DNA from: Cellulosimicrobium cellulans
GTDB taxonomy: Bacteria > Actinomycetota > Actinomycetes > Actinomycetales > Cellulomonadaceae
DNA length: 64,000 bases
Reading direction: 5' to 3'
Assembly (NCBI RefSeq): GCF_007679345.1
Contig: NZ_VEGH01000017.1
Coordinates: forward strand, 31,955-95,954
Each line of letters starts with the position of its first letter. Position 1 is the first letter of the stretch. The notes under the pieces are model-generated. The model was not told where the DNA came from. It did no database searches and saw only the letters and a list, made by a program, of their open reading frames with translations. The translations under genes were made by a program, and so were the position numbers. Positions 1 to 8,203 of this stretch are shown piece after piece.

Positions 1-1087
1 CTGCTCGGCGGCCGACGCCTGCGAGGATCTCATGGGGCAGGGTCTTCGCCCACCTCGCCCATTCAGCAACGGTCGGCTCGCCGTGCGTGCCGGCACCGTA
101 CAGAGTCGCCACGTCCCCAGGGCTTGCCCCGTCGTCACCCATGTCGACGACGAACTGATCCATCGACACCGCTCCGACGATGGGACGTCGGCGGCCGTTC
201 AGCCAGACCTCGCCGATGCCGCCCAGGCAGCGGGGAACTCCGTCCGCGTAGCCCGCCGCCACGCAGGCCAGTCGGGTTGCTCGATCAGTGACGTGGGTGC
301 CGCCGTACCCGACGGGCGTTCCCGGTGGTACGTCCCGCACAGCGATGACCGGCGCGGTGGCCGTCATCGCCCAGCGCAGGTCGTGCTGTCCGGTCGGGTC
401 GATCCCATACAGCCCTGCCCCGACCCGGCACAGGTCGAAGTGGCTGCCGGGATCGGACAGCGTGGCGGCCGTGGCGGCCATGTGGCGCCAGCGAGGACGT
501 AGGCCCGCTGTGCGGGCGGCACGTACGGCTGTGGCGAACCGGAGGCGCGCGGCTGTGTTCGAGGGGTTGTCCGGCTGCTCCGCGCACGACAGGTGGCCCA
601 TCACTCCGACGACTCGCACCAGCGACCGGCGCTCCAACGCCGCAGCCTGCTGGCACAGCACGGGCCAGCTCGCCCAGTCTCGGCCTTCGCGTGCCATGCC
701 CAGATCGACGTGGAGGTGCACGCGACCTGGCCGGTGGTCCGACGCTCGCACTGCCCGCGCCACAGCGGCGAGCTCAGCACCGGAGGCCACAGCCAGATCG
801 ACCCTGGCCTCGATCGCAGCACCCCAGTCCGCGTTGGGGGCGTTCAACCAGCTCAGGATCCGAGCCCGCGTCCCGGCCTCCCGCAGCGCCAGGGCCTCGC
901 TGATCCCGGTGACTCCGAGCCAGGACGCACCATGCTCCAGCACCGTGCGGGTGACGTCTCCATGCCCGTAGGCGTCGGCCTTGACCACCGCCATCAGCGA
1001 GGGCGCCGCGCTCGCGAACACCGCGGTGTTGTGAGCGACCGCGTCGAGATCGACCGACACCCGCAGCCCGTCGTGCACGGCGCTCAT
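1..1087 (-). CDS. alr: Alanine racemase (3' end outside window)
   Basis: PLP-dependent enzyme of fold type III that interconverts L- and D-alanine for peptidoglycan precursors in the cytoplasm. The 362 visible residues include the PLP-lysine motif VVKADAYGHG (Lys36), the second catalytic tyrosine in PVGYGG (Tyr261), the SMDQ motif near 308-311 and the C-terminal HEILAGVGRR block. Only the last few residues and the stop are missing at the left edge. The ATG overlaps the stop of the vanX-like gene (ATGA), so the two are translationally coupled. No membrane domain precedes the racemase domain, unlike enterococcal VanT. Because it sits with D,D-peptidases, it is probably a second racemase dedicated to cell-wall remodelling; a preference for serine cannot be judged from sequence. 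Confidence 0.93.
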   Translation of the reverse strand, partial: MSAVHDGLRVSVDLDAVAHNTAVFASAAPSLMAVVKADAYGHGDVTRTVLEHGASWLGVTGISEALALREAGTRARILSWLNAPNADWGAAIEARVDLAVASGAELAAVARAVRASDHRPGRVHLHVDLGMAREGRDWASWPVLCQQAAALERRSLVRVVGVMGHLSCAEQPDNPSNTAARLRFATAVRAARTAGLRPRWRHMAATAATLSDPGSHFDLCRVGAGLYGIDPTGQHDLRWAMTATAPVIAVRDVPPGTPVGYGGTHVTDRATRLACVAAGYADGVPRCLGGIGEVWLNGRRRPIVGAVSMDQFVVDMGDDGASPGDVATLYGAGTHGEPTVAEWARWAKTLPHEILAGVGRRA

Positions 1088-1791
1088 CGGCCCTCACCCC
1101 GGATTCCGGGCGTGGAGACGCCCGGTCGTGAGGACGCGGACGGCATCATCTCGAACACCGCGTGGCCAGCACCGGTCACGAACGCCCAGTACCGGTCGCC
1201 GTAGCTCCAGTGCCACCACTCGGTCGGATAGTTGACCAGCCCTTCACCGCCCAGGACCCGGGCGAGCTCGGCTCGGTTCGCCCGCGCCCGTTCGTCGATA
1301 CCCGGGAAGTCGAACGCGCATGCCCCGGCGCTCTGCTCGGGCGTGGCATCGATCTCCGTGCCCATCGGGACGGGGCGCCCGCCCGGGTCCGTCAGCGTCA
1401 CGTCCACCGCGGCCCCGGCCACGTGCGGCGCTTGGTCGGCGGGTGCCACGAACCGGCTCACCAGACGGGTGAGCTCCTCCGCAGTGGCATTCGGATGTTC
1501 CTCGGCGACGCACGCGGAGTACGCCGCGATGATCGCCCGCTGGGCCGTGAGCGCGCGGTGTCCCTCGACGACGAGCAACCGAAGACCATGGCGCAGCGCA
1601 GCGTCCGCACGCGCGAGCCGCTGTGCGAGCGAATCGCGCACGAGGTGAGCAGTACGACCTGTGCCGCTCCGGGTGGCGACCCCGTACGCCGTGAGGTCCA
1701 CCAACGGCTCGCCGCACTCGCGGGCGGGAACTGACCGGACTCGGTCGTCCGAGAGCAGGACGACGTCGGAAGACAGGGGAGCAAGAATCAT
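1084..1791 (-). CDS. vanX: D-Ala-D-Ala dipeptidase, VanX family
   Basis: Zinc dipeptidase of the M15D/VanX family, which hydrolyses free D-Ala-D-Ala in the cytoplasm so that an alternative depsipeptide or dipeptide can be used for precursors. The 235-residue protein has all key positions: Arg79 in EGHRA, zinc ligands His123 and Asp130 in HVAGAAVD, catalytic Glu191 and zinc ligand His194 in EWWHW. No signal peptide is present, as expected for VanX. AGGAGG lies about 5 nt before the ATG. The stop overlaps the racemase start. In van clusters vanX accompanies vanH and a D-Ala-D-Lac ligase; neither lies in this window, so true glycopeptide resistance cannot be claimed. Confidence 0.88.
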   Translation of the reverse strand: MILAPLSSDVVLLSDDRVRSVPARECGEPLVDLTAYGVATRSGTGRTAHLVRDSLAQRLARADAALRHGLRLLVVEGHRALTAQRAIIAAYSACVAEEHPNATAEELTRLVSRFVAPADQAPHVAGAAVDVTLTDPGGRPVPMGTEIDATPEQSAGACAFDFPGIDERARANRAELARVLGGEGLVNYPTEWWHWSYGDRYWAFVTGAGHAVFEMMPSASSRPGVSTPGIRGEGR

Positions 1792-1819
1792 GGGGGCCTC
1801 CTGGATGGGCGATCGCGGC

Positions 1820-1861
1820 AGCGCGCTGCCAGCGCGCTGCCAGCGCGCTGCCAGCGCGCTG
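1820..1861 (-). repeat. Four tandem 11-bp repeats upstream of vanX-like gene
   Basis: The unit AGCGCGCTGCC occurs three times in perfect tandem, followed by a partial fourth unit (AGCGCGCTG). It lies 29-70 nt upstream of the vanX-like ATG in the 163-nt gap after the vanY-like gene. Each unit contains the palindrome AGCGCGCT, and the 11-bp period places all copies on one face of the helix. This could be an operator array or a slippage-prone repeat. Confidence 0.8.
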
Positions 1862-1954
1862 AGCGCGTGGCGTCACGCGCGGGTCAGTGTGGTGAGAGCA
1901 GGGGAGGGCGGAGCGACGACCGGGCTCAGGTCCGCCGCCGGCACCGCGGCAGCG

Positions 1955-2578
1955 CTACGGCACGAGCGCCTGCACGGACTGCGGTCCTCTGTGCTCCGAC
2001 GTTCCGTTGCTACCCAGTCGCGCGGCGACTTCGGAGACGTCCTGCGGGGTGCCGACCACCTCGAAGTGCATGTCGTCCTTGCGCTCGGCGTAGTCCCCGC
2101 CCCACGACACGACCGGATCGACCTCGGCGAGGATCGAGCGGATCACCGAGACCTGCTCGGCGGTGAAGGTGTCGGGCACACCGAGCGGGTGCGCCGGGGC
2201 GTTCAGGTCGATCGCGGTCCCCGAAGCGTGGTTGGACAGGTCCTCCCCACCACGGACGGGGCGGTGCGCCCAGCCCCACGAGCTGGCGACGTCGATGGGC
2301 TCGACCTCGGCATCGAAACGGTCGGCGACGTACGCCAGGACCGTGTACACGTCTCCGGACAGCACCCTCCCCGTGACGTAGGGGAACGGCTCCATGCGCT
2401 GGTCATATCCGGAGGTGATCGCCTCCCAGCCGTTCTGAGAGGTCTGGCGCTCGTCCGGTGCGCTGCACGCGGACAACGCGACGACCGTGGTCAGAGCCAG
2501 GGTCAGCGCGGGCGCCCACGCCCGTCGGCGGCGGCGGTCATCGGTGCTGGTCAGGGGGGAGGCTGCGGTGCTCGGCAT
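1955..2578 (-). CDS. VanY-like D-Ala-D-Ala carboxypeptidase lipoprotein
   Basis: Predicted M15-family metallo-carboxypeptidase that trims the terminal D-Ala from peptidoglycan stem peptides outside the membrane. The 207-residue protein has an N-terminal hydrophobic segment (about 20-37) and a lipobox LSAC with the lipidated Cys at 38. The M15 zinc motif SNHASGTAIDLN supplies His and Asp ligands, and DDMHFEV near residue 175 supplies the last His. The start is ATG 2578, because a TAGCGT -10 hexamer lies exactly 7 nt upstream, which fits a leaderless transcript. It is the first gene of the vanY-vanX-alr run, although 163 nt separate it from vanX. A second, more distant VanY paralogue is at 26870. 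Confidence 0.82.
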   Translation of the reverse strand: MPSTAASPLTSTDDRRRRRAWAPALTLALTTVVALSACSAPDERQTSQNGWEAITSGYDQRMEPFPYVTGRVLSGDVYTVLAYVADRFDAEVEPIDVASSWGWAHRPVRGGEDLSNHASGTAIDLNAPAHPLGVPDTFTAEQVSVIRSILAEVDPVVSWGGDYAERKDDMHFEVVGTPQDVSEVAARLGSNGTSEHRGPQSVQALVP

Positions 2579-2585
2579 GCCAACG

Positions 2586-2591
2586 ACGCTA
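2586..2591 (-). promoter_or_regulatory. -10 element, probable leaderless promoter of vanY-like gene
   Basis: On the minus strand CCTAGCGTCGT precedes the ATG, with TAGCGT (TANNNT type) separated from the A of ATG by 7 nt. This spacing would start the transcript at the start codon. The same TAGCGT arrangement occurs before the genes at 5140 and 20861. No convincing -35 box was seen. Confidence 0.5.
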
Positions 2592-2748
2592 GGAGCGAGC
2601 CTGTGGGCGGGGCATCGGCTCCCGGTGCGATCCTCGCTGGCCCGACAACCCACCTCAGGGTGGGTGGGCACCCTCTGAGCGGTGGGGGCGGGACGCTTCG
2701 ATCGCTAGGTCCTGATCCAGTGGATTCGGGAGCGGCAGAGGGGGCCTC

Positions 2749-3168
2749 ATGTACGCCGGAGCGCGGGCCGCCCGCTCGTGGGTCGAGGCGGTAGCCGCGG
2801 GCGGCGCGGCCACCCTCGAGCAGCGGGTCGCGGTGCGGCTCGGCGAGCAGGGCGGACCGGCGCGTGACGCCACCGTGGCTGCCCGGCTCGTCGCGGCCGG
2901 GCACGACGCAGCCGAGATTGCGGTCCGGCTCGGCGTGACGACTCGGACCCTGCACCGGCGCTCGCTCGCCGCGTACCGGTACGGCCCGCGCACGCTCGGC
3001 CGGGTGCTCCGTCCGCAGCGCGTGCTGCCGCTGCTGGACGCCGGACTGCCGCTGGCCGAGGTGGCGCAGCGGGCCGGGTACGCGGATCAGCCGCACCTGC
3101 CCCGCGAGGTGCGGGCGCTGGCGGGCCGGTCCCCGGCGCGCCCGGCGGCCGACCGCGCGGCTGGGTGA
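2749..3168 (+). CDS. Truncated AraC-family DNA-binding protein
   Basis: 139-residue protein whose central and C-terminal part (about 40-125) is an AraC-type pair of helix-turn-helix motifs: AEIAVRLGVTTRTLHRR for the first and LAEVAQRAGYADQPHLPRE for the second. Full-length relatives have a further ligand-sensing domain of 100 residues or more in front, which is absent here. An AGAGGGGG ribosome site lies about 4 nt before the ATG, so the short form may be translated. It is divergent from the vanY-like gene, with the two starts 170 nt apart, so it could regulate that operon. It may equally be a degenerating remnant. Confidence 0.6.
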   Translation: MYAGARAARSWVEAVAAGGAATLEQRVAVRLGEQGGPARDATVAARLVAAGHDAAEIAVRLGVTTRTLHRRSLAAYRYGPRTLGRVLRPQRVLPLLDAGLPLAEVAQRAGYADQPHLPREVRALAGRSPARPAADRAAG

Positions 3169-3215
3169 CCTCAGGCGGTGGTGGTGGGGGGGCCGAGGCT
3201 AGACCGGCTACTCGG

Positions 3216-3923
3216 TCAGGAACTCGTAGGGTCTCCGGACGCCTCGGAGCCCGGCACGATGAGCCCTGCCTCATACGCGAGGACCACGAGCTGGGTCCGT
3301 GACGTGCAGCCGGTCTTGCTCAGCAGCTCGTGCACGTAGGTCTTCACCGTCGCGAGGGTCAGCCCGAGCGACTCGGCGGCCTGCTGGTTCGACTCTCCGC
3401 GCGCGACGGCGAGCAGCACGTCGCGCTCACGAGGACTGAGCCCGGTCACCTCCGAGAACTGCCGGGCTCCACCGGGACGAGTCGAGGTGCCCGCGCGCCA
3501 CTGCTTCAGGACGAACCCGGTCACCGCGGGGTCGAGTACGTGGCCGCCGGAGTGGATGCGGTGCACCGCTGACACGAGGGTGGCGGGGTCGGTGTCCTTG
3601 AGCAGGAAGCCGTCGGCGCCGATCTGCAGGGCGTCGGTGACGTACTGCTCCTCGTCGAACGTCGTGAGGATCAGGACCCGCACCGCGTTCAGCGCGGGGT
3701 CGGCACGCACCTGACGAGTTGCCTCGATCCCGTCGTGCTCCGGCATCCTGACGTCCATCAGGATCACGTCGGGCTGCAGTCGACGGGCCAGGTCCAGCGC
3801 CTGCGCCCCGTCGCTGGCCTCGCCGACCGTCTCGATGTCGGGCTCGTTGTCCAGGATCATCCGCAGCCCGAGTCGGATCATCACCTGGTCGTCAGCGACG
3901 AGCACCCGCACGATGCCGCTCAC
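3216..3923 (-). CDS. NarL/LuxR-family response regulator
   Basis: Cytoplasmic two-component response regulator, 235 residues. The N-terminal receiver domain (about 5-120) has the acidic pair ADD, the phospho-acceptor Asp in DVILMDVRMPEHDG and the conserved Lys in LLKDTDP. The C-terminal LuxR helix-turn-helix (about 165-225) begins LSPRERDVLLAVARGESNQQ. I chose the GTG at 3923 because it overlaps the kinase stop as GTGA, giving translational coupling. It pairs with the HisKA_3 kinase immediately upstream. No targets are evident; the nearby AraC fragment and vanY-vanX-alr operon are candidates by position only. Confidence 0.9.
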   Translation of the reverse strand: MSGIVRVLVADDQVMIRLGLRMILDNEPDIETVGEASDGAQALDLARRLQPDVILMDVRMPEHDGIEATRQVRADPALNAVRVLILTTFDEEQYVTDALQIGADGFLLKDTDPATLVSAVHRIHSGGHVLDPAVTGFVLKQWRAGTSTRPGGARQFSEVTGLSPRERDVLLAVARGESNQQAAESLGLTLATVKTYVHELLSKTGCTSRTQLVVLAYEAGLIVPGSEASGDPTSS

Positions 3924-5140
3924 AGGTACGGGACCCACATCCGAACCTGCCAGCCCCCGTCGTCGGTCGGTCCCGCCCGCACCACTCCGCCGCATGACGT
4001 CGCTCGTTCGCGCATGTGCTCGAGCCCGTTGCCACCTTCTGGCAGGGCTGCGACCGGACGAGCCGGTCCAGCGTCCTGCACCGTGAGCCGCACCCGGTCG
4101 GAGACCACCGCCAGACTCACCGACGCGCGTCCCGCAGTGGAGTGCATCAGCACATTGGTCAGCGCCTCCTGCGCGACGCGCACGACCGCCAGGCCCGCCT
4201 CTGGGCCGCACGCCGGCATCACGCGGGGCAGGTCGGCGTCGATTCGCAGACCCGCTCCCCGCACGCGGTCGAGCACCGCGCCGAGGTCCGTCAGGCCGGG
4301 CACCGGGGCGCGCGCCCCGTCGTCGGCGGACTCCGGATCGCGGGCCAGCTCCTTGTCGGCCTCGCGCAGCACCCGCACCACCGACCGCATCGCCCCGAGC
4401 GCCTCTTTGCCGGCGGGCGCGATCCACTCGACCGCCGCGCGCAGCTCCTCGGGGCGAGTGTCAGCGACCCTGCCGGCAGCCTGCGCGCGCACCACGATCG
4501 CGCTGACATGGTGGGCAACCACGTCGTGCAGCTCGCGCGCAATCCGCGTTCGCTCGGCACGCACTGCCGCGCGAGCCTGCACCGCCTGAAGAGCCTGGAG
4601 CTCGGCATTGCGCTCCTCAAGCGACTGCGTGGTCGCCGCGAGCCTGGCGAATACCGCCCCCAGGGCGGTGGCGCCCCCGGTCAGGAGCATGAGCAGCATG
4701 TACTGCGACAGATCCGGCGCGAGTCCGTGGCCGGTCAGCACGCCGCGAAGGTCGCGGATACCCAGCAGCATCCCGAGAGTGCATCCCACCGCCAGGACAC
4801 CGGCGAGCAGAGGCCGTACGGCACCAGCCCGGGTGGCCGCGTACGCGCCGAGCATCACCGGCATCACGTGGAAATCCGACTGCAACTCCTCACCACGAAT
4901 CAGCAGTTCGTAGCCGAACGGGTACACCAGCAGGGTCAACCACCACCCGACGCCCGGAGCGACCCGACGAACGGCGAGCGGCACCGCGAGCCACACGCCC
5001 ACCCAGAGGTAGACGTCGAACCACCGCGGGAACCAGTAGGTGGAGCGCTCGACGACTGAGTAGGCGACCGTCCACAGCACCAGCACCGCCAGCGCAACGG
5101 ACACGTCCTGAAGGACTGCACGGCGACGGGTGGGTTCCAT
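3920..5140 (-). CDS. Sensor histidine kinase, HisKA_3 (NarL-system) type
   Basis: 406-residue membrane kinase partnered with the downstream LuxR-type regulator. The N-terminal half carries about five to six hydrophobic segments (roughly 14-165) with only short loops, so sensing is probably within or close to the membrane. The phosphorylation box is ARELHDVVAHHVSAIVV (His near 205), typical of HisKA_3. The HATPase domain has N-box VAQEALTNVLMHS and ends in a short glycine motif (GGNGLEHMRERA). A TAGCGT -10 six nucleotides before the ATG suggests a leaderless transcript. The stop overlaps the response-regulator start. Confidence 0.9.
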   Translation of the reverse strand: MEPTRRRAVLQDVSVALAVLVLWTVAYSVVERSTYWFPRWFDVYLWVGVWLAVPLAVRRVAPGVGWWLTLLVYPFGYELLIRGEELQSDFHVMPVMLGAYAATRAGAVRPLLAGVLAVGCTLGMLLGIRDLRGVLTGHGLAPDLSQYMLLMLLTGGATALGAVFARLAATTQSLEERNAELQALQAVQARAAVRAERTRIARELHDVVAHHVSAIVVRAQAAGRVADTRPEELRAAVEWIAPAGKEALGAMRSVVRVLREADKELARDPESADDGARAPVPGLTDLGAVLDRVRGAGLRIDADLPRVMPACGPEAGLAVVRVAQEALTNVLMHSTAGRASVSLAVVSDRVRLTVQDAGPARPVAALPEGGNGLEHMRERATSCGGVVRAGPTDDGGWQVRMWVPYL

Positions 5141-5146
5141 GCCACG

Positions 5147-5152
5147 ACGCTA
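5147..5152 (-). promoter_or_regulatory. -10 element, probable leaderless promoter of kinase gene
   Basis: Minus-strand CCTAGCGTCGTGGC directly precedes the kinase ATG, with 6 nt between TAGCGT and the start codon. The ten bases CCTAGCGTCG match those before the vanY-like gene, suggesting the same sigma factor and a leaderless mRNA. Confidence 0.5.
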
Positions 5153-5302
5153 GGTGCGCGGTACCCGACCACTCACGGACCTTCGTCGGACCTGCGTGCC
5201 GTCGACCGCGACGTCGAGGCCTCGTCGAGCCTGCGCTCGCCGCGCGGTCCGCGTGGGCGACGGGCGGGTTCGCCGCCCGCCCGTCGCCCAGGCGCCGTTC
5301 GC

Positions 5303-6046
5303 CTACCGGGCGATCAGCGCGAACACGCCCCACCCGAAGTAGGTGCGCATGAAGGCCGCGTACTCCCGCGGTTCGGTGGCGAGCAGCCGGCGGACCTCGT
5401 CGTGCAGCTCGTGGTCGGCGTGGGCATCCGCCCACCGGCGCATGGCGAGCCACTGGGGGGCCATGTAGCGGTCCCAGGACTCCTCGGTCGCGCACATCAT
5501 CTCGACCACGTCGTACCCCTGCGCACCGAACGAGGCCAGCAGATCGGGCAGGGTCAGGTAGTCCTCGTCCGAGAACACGCCGCACCCCGCCACGGCCTCG
5601 GGGGTGGTGGGGACGATGCGCCAGTACGGCTCACCGATCAGCATCATCCCCCCAGGGGCCAGGCTCCGGGTGAGCAGGTCGATGGTGCCGGGCACCCCGC
5701 CGCCGATCCAGGTGGCGCCGACGCAGGCGGCGACGTCCACCGGCGCGTCGGCGACGTACCCGGACGCGTCCGCCTCGACGAACCGCACCGCGTCGGTGAC
5801 GCCGAGCTCGTCGGCCCGGGCCCTGGCGGAGGCGATGAAGTCGGGGTTCACGTCCACGCCCACGCCGGTGACCCGGTAGTCGCGCGCCCAGGTGGAGAGC
5901 ATCTCCCCGGACCCGCAGGCCAGGTCGAGGATGCGCGATCCGGCGAGGTCGAGCGAGGCGCTGAGATCGGCGAGCTGCCGTGCGGTCAGGGGGTTGTGGA
6001 TGCGGTGGCGGGACTCACGGATGGAGAAGAGGCGATGATCGAACAC
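5303..6046 (-). CDS. Class I SAM-dependent methyltransferase
   Basis: 247-residue cytoplasmic methyltransferase with a Rossmann SAM-binding core. Motif I is ILDLACGSGEMLSTWA (about 39-54), followed by the acidic motif VGVDVNPDF and the post-I motif VRFVEADASGY. The C-terminal region after about 150 is substrate-specific, and I cannot name the substrate. The gene is transcribed away from the VncRS-like system, with 450 nt between the starts. No ribosome site stands out beyond GAGCTCTC just before the ATG. It is not obviously part of either flanking operon. Confidence 0.85.
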   Translation of the reverse strand: MFDHRLFSIRESRHRIHNPLTARQLADLSASLDLAGSRILDLACGSGEMLSTWARDYRVTGVGVDVNPDFIASARARADELGVTDAVRFVEADASGYVADAPVDVAACVGATWIGGGVPGTIDLLTRSLAPGGMMLIGEPYWRIVPTTPEAVAGCGVFSDEDYLTLPDLLASFGAQGYDVVEMMCATEESWDRYMAPQWLAMRRWADAHADHELHDEVRRLLATEPREYAAFMRTYFGWGVFALIAR

Positions 6047-6496
6047 GAGAGAGCTCCTTGGACGGTTCCGACTGGCGTGCGTGTGAGCGGACCGATCCGC
6101 TCGTCGTCACCTGGACCGTCATCTGGCATCAGACCTCTCGTGTTCGCGCCCCTCGCGCGCGGCGGGGGACGGGGCTCCGTGCGAGCCTGCTGCGACGCTA
6201 GGGCCGGCGCTGCACCGCTGACAACGCGAATCCGGGCCGGGCTGCGGAGTCCGCCGTCGCGGAGCGCCGTCGTCCACAGCCGGCACCAGGCGTGGCCGAA
6301 TGCGTCGGGACCTAGGGCCCGGGGCGTGGCAGGTTCCGCCGCTACGTTCGACGACGCACGCACCGTCGGAGGTGAGGAGCGCCAGGTTGTGCGAGGCGAG
6401 GTGGCCCAGGACGAGCGGCGAGCGCGACGTGCTCGCGCGGGGTCGAGCGGCGCTCGCGGACGGTGCGGCGCGCGGAGCACGAGCGGGCCCCGGCTG
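6047..6496. other. Intergenic region between divergent genes
   Basis: 450 nt between the methyltransferase start and the next response-regulator start. A minus-strand TAGCGT occurs near 6195-6200 and could serve the methyltransferase with a leader of about 140 nt. I see no conserved coding sequence, RNA gene or clear operator in the rest. Confidence 0.5.
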
Positions 6497-7183
6497 ATGC
6501 CTGACGGTGCGGCGCGGGTGCTCCTGGTCGAGGACGACGTCGAGCTGGGCGCCGGGATCGAGCTCGCGTTCGGCGCGGACCACTACGCCTTCGACCGCTG
6601 CACCTCCTCGTTCGACGCGCGTCAGGCGCTCGCGCGCAGCGAGTTCGACCTGCACGTGCTCGACGTCAACCTGCCCGACGGGACCGGCACCGACCTCTGC
6701 CGCCACATCCGCAGCTTCTCCGCTGCGCCCGTCATCCTGCTCACCGTCCGGGACCGGGAGACCGACGTCGTGGCCGGGTTCGGGGCCGGGGCCGACGACT
6801 ACGTCACCAAGCCGTTCAGCCTCGCGATCCTGCGTGCACGGGTCCGGGCCGCGCTGAACCGCGGCGCGCGACACCAGTCGCCGGCGCCCTATCGAGCCGG
6901 GCCCTTCGTGCTGGACTTCGCCGCTGGGCACTTCACGCGCGCGGGGCGTCCGATCGCGCTGACTGCCGGGCAGCAGCGCGTGCTGCAGCACCTCGTCCGG
7001 AACGAGAACGCGGTCGTCACGCTGCGGTCGATCGCCGAGGCGGCGTGGGACGAGCCGGTGAGCGACACGGTCGTGTACGCCACGGTGCGCCGGTTGCGTG
7101 CGCGTCTCGAGGACGAGCCCACCACCCCTCGTCACCTCGTGTCCGCGTACGGGCTGGGGTACCGGTGGGTCACCACGCCGTGA
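6497..7183 (+). CDS. OmpR-family response regulator (VncR/VanR-like)
   Basis: 228-residue cytoplasmic regulator with a receiver domain (about 6-118; acidic pair VEDD, phospho-Asp in LHVLDVNLPDGTG, Lys in VTKPFS) and a winged-helix OmpR DNA-binding domain (about 130-225, ending in SAYGLGYRWV). ATG 6497 starts the protein at the normal distance from the first receiver strand. The stop overlaps the kinase start as GTGA. The downstream kinase, ABC ATPase and FtsX-like permease make this a cell-envelope-stress type module resembling pneumococcal VncRS-Vex or Bce systems; that parallel is by family and gene order only. Confidence 0.9.
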   Translation: MPDGAARVLLVEDDVELGAGIELAFGADHYAFDRCTSSFDARQALARSEFDLHVLDVNLPDGTGTDLCRHIRSFSAAPVILLTVRDRETDVVAGFGAGADDYVTKPFSLAILRARVRAALNRGARHQSPAPYRAGPFVLDFAAGHFTRAGRPIALTAGQQRVLQHLVRNENAVVTLRSIAEAAWDEPVSDTVVYATVRRLRARLEDEPTTPRHLVSAYGLGYRWVTTP

Positions 7184-8124
7184 CCGCGCTCGGCGTGTGG
7201 GCGCTCCTGGTCGCCATCGCCTCAGCGGCTCTTGTCATGGCGACAGTTGCGGCCCGGGCGCGCCACCATCAGCGCGCCGAGCTCGCACGCTGGTCGCAGT
7301 GGATCGACGAGGCGATCGCCGGACGGCTCCTGCCGCTGGCCCATGACGAGTCCGTCGAGGCCTCACTGAGCGCGCGCCTGCGCCGGCTCCTGCTGTCCGC
7401 GCGCGAGGCCGAGCGCAGGCTCGGTGAGGAGAAGGACGCGATCCAGTCCCTGATCGGGTCGATCGCCCACCAGACCAAGACGCCGATGACGAACATCTCG
7501 CTGTACGCCGAGCTCGCCGCCGAGGGTGCTGTCGGCGTCCAGCAGCAGGCGCACATCGACATGATCATCGACCAGGCGGCCAAGCTCGACACGCTGGTCT
7601 CCGCACTGGTCAAGGCCGCCTACCTCGAGTCCGGCGCGATCACGATCACGCCCGTGCCCTGCCAGGTGGGCGATGTGGTGGCTGCCGCCGTGCGCGAGAT
7701 CGACGCGCATGCGCAGCAGCGGCGCTGCGACATCCTCACCCCGGCCAGCGACGCGCTCTGTCTGGCGGATCCGGCCTGGATCGGCGAGGTGCTCGTCAAC
7801 CTGCTGGACAACGCCGTGAAGTACTCCCCGAACGACAGTGTGATCAGCGTGCGCGTCGAGCAACTGGAGGTGTTCTGCCGCATCGACGTCTGCGACGCCG
7901 GAGTGGGGATCGCGGAGGAGGAGACGGCGAGCATCTTCAGGCGGTTCTACCGCTCCCCGCGCACCGCCGACGTCCCCGGCTTGGGCATCGGGCTGTCGCT
8001 GACCCGCCAGGTCGTCGCGCTGCACGCAGGGTTCGTGCGGGTGCGCTCGGCCGTGGACCGCGGCTCGACGTTCTCGGTCTACCTGCCACGCGCCGACCTC
8101 GGCGACCGGGCTGACGAGTTCTGA
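7180..8124 (+). CDS. Sensor histidine kinase with HQTKTP box (VncS-like)
   Basis: 314-residue membrane kinase. One hydrophobic segment (about 4-27) anchors it, with almost no extracellular part, so it probably senses through the membrane or the associated transporter. The phosphorylation box is SIAHQTKTPMTNISLY, with HQTKTP in place of the common HELRTP; this variant is characteristic of VncS-like kinases. The HATPase domain has N-box VLVNLLDNAVKYSP, G1 DAGVGI and G2 GLGIGLSLTRQV. The GTG at 7180 is preferred over one five codons upstream because it forms a GTGA overlap with the regulator. Confidence 0.9.
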   Translation: MTALGVWALLVAIASAALVMATVAARARHHQRAELARWSQWIDEAIAGRLLPLAHDESVEASLSARLRRLLLSAREAERRLGEEKDAIQSLIGSIAHQTKTPMTNISLYAELAAEGAVGVQQQAHIDMIIDQAAKLDTLVSALVKAAYLESGAITITPVPCQVGDVVAAAVREIDAHAQQRRCDILTPASDALCLADPAWIGEVLVNLLDNAVKYSPNDSVISVRVEQLEVFCRIDVCDAGVGIAEEETASIFRRFYRSPRTADVPGLGIGLSLTRQVVALHAGFVRVRSAVDRGSTFSVYLPRADLGDRADEF

Positions 8125-8148
8125 CGAAATCGTGTCGAACCGCGCCGT

Positions 8149-8154
8149 TAGCGT
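8149..8154 (+). promoter_or_regulatory. Possible -10 element before ABC transporter genes
   Basis: TAGCGT lies in the 79-nt gap between the kinase stop and the ABC ATPase start, about 49 nt before the ATG. It matches the -10 hexamer seen before other genes in this region, so the transporter pair may have its own promoter as well as operon transcription. No -35 box is convincing. Confidence 0.35.
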
Positions 8155-8203
8155 CCCAGGCGATCGGGCTGCTCGGCCCGAGGAACCTGTGGGAGGGAAC
8201 GCG

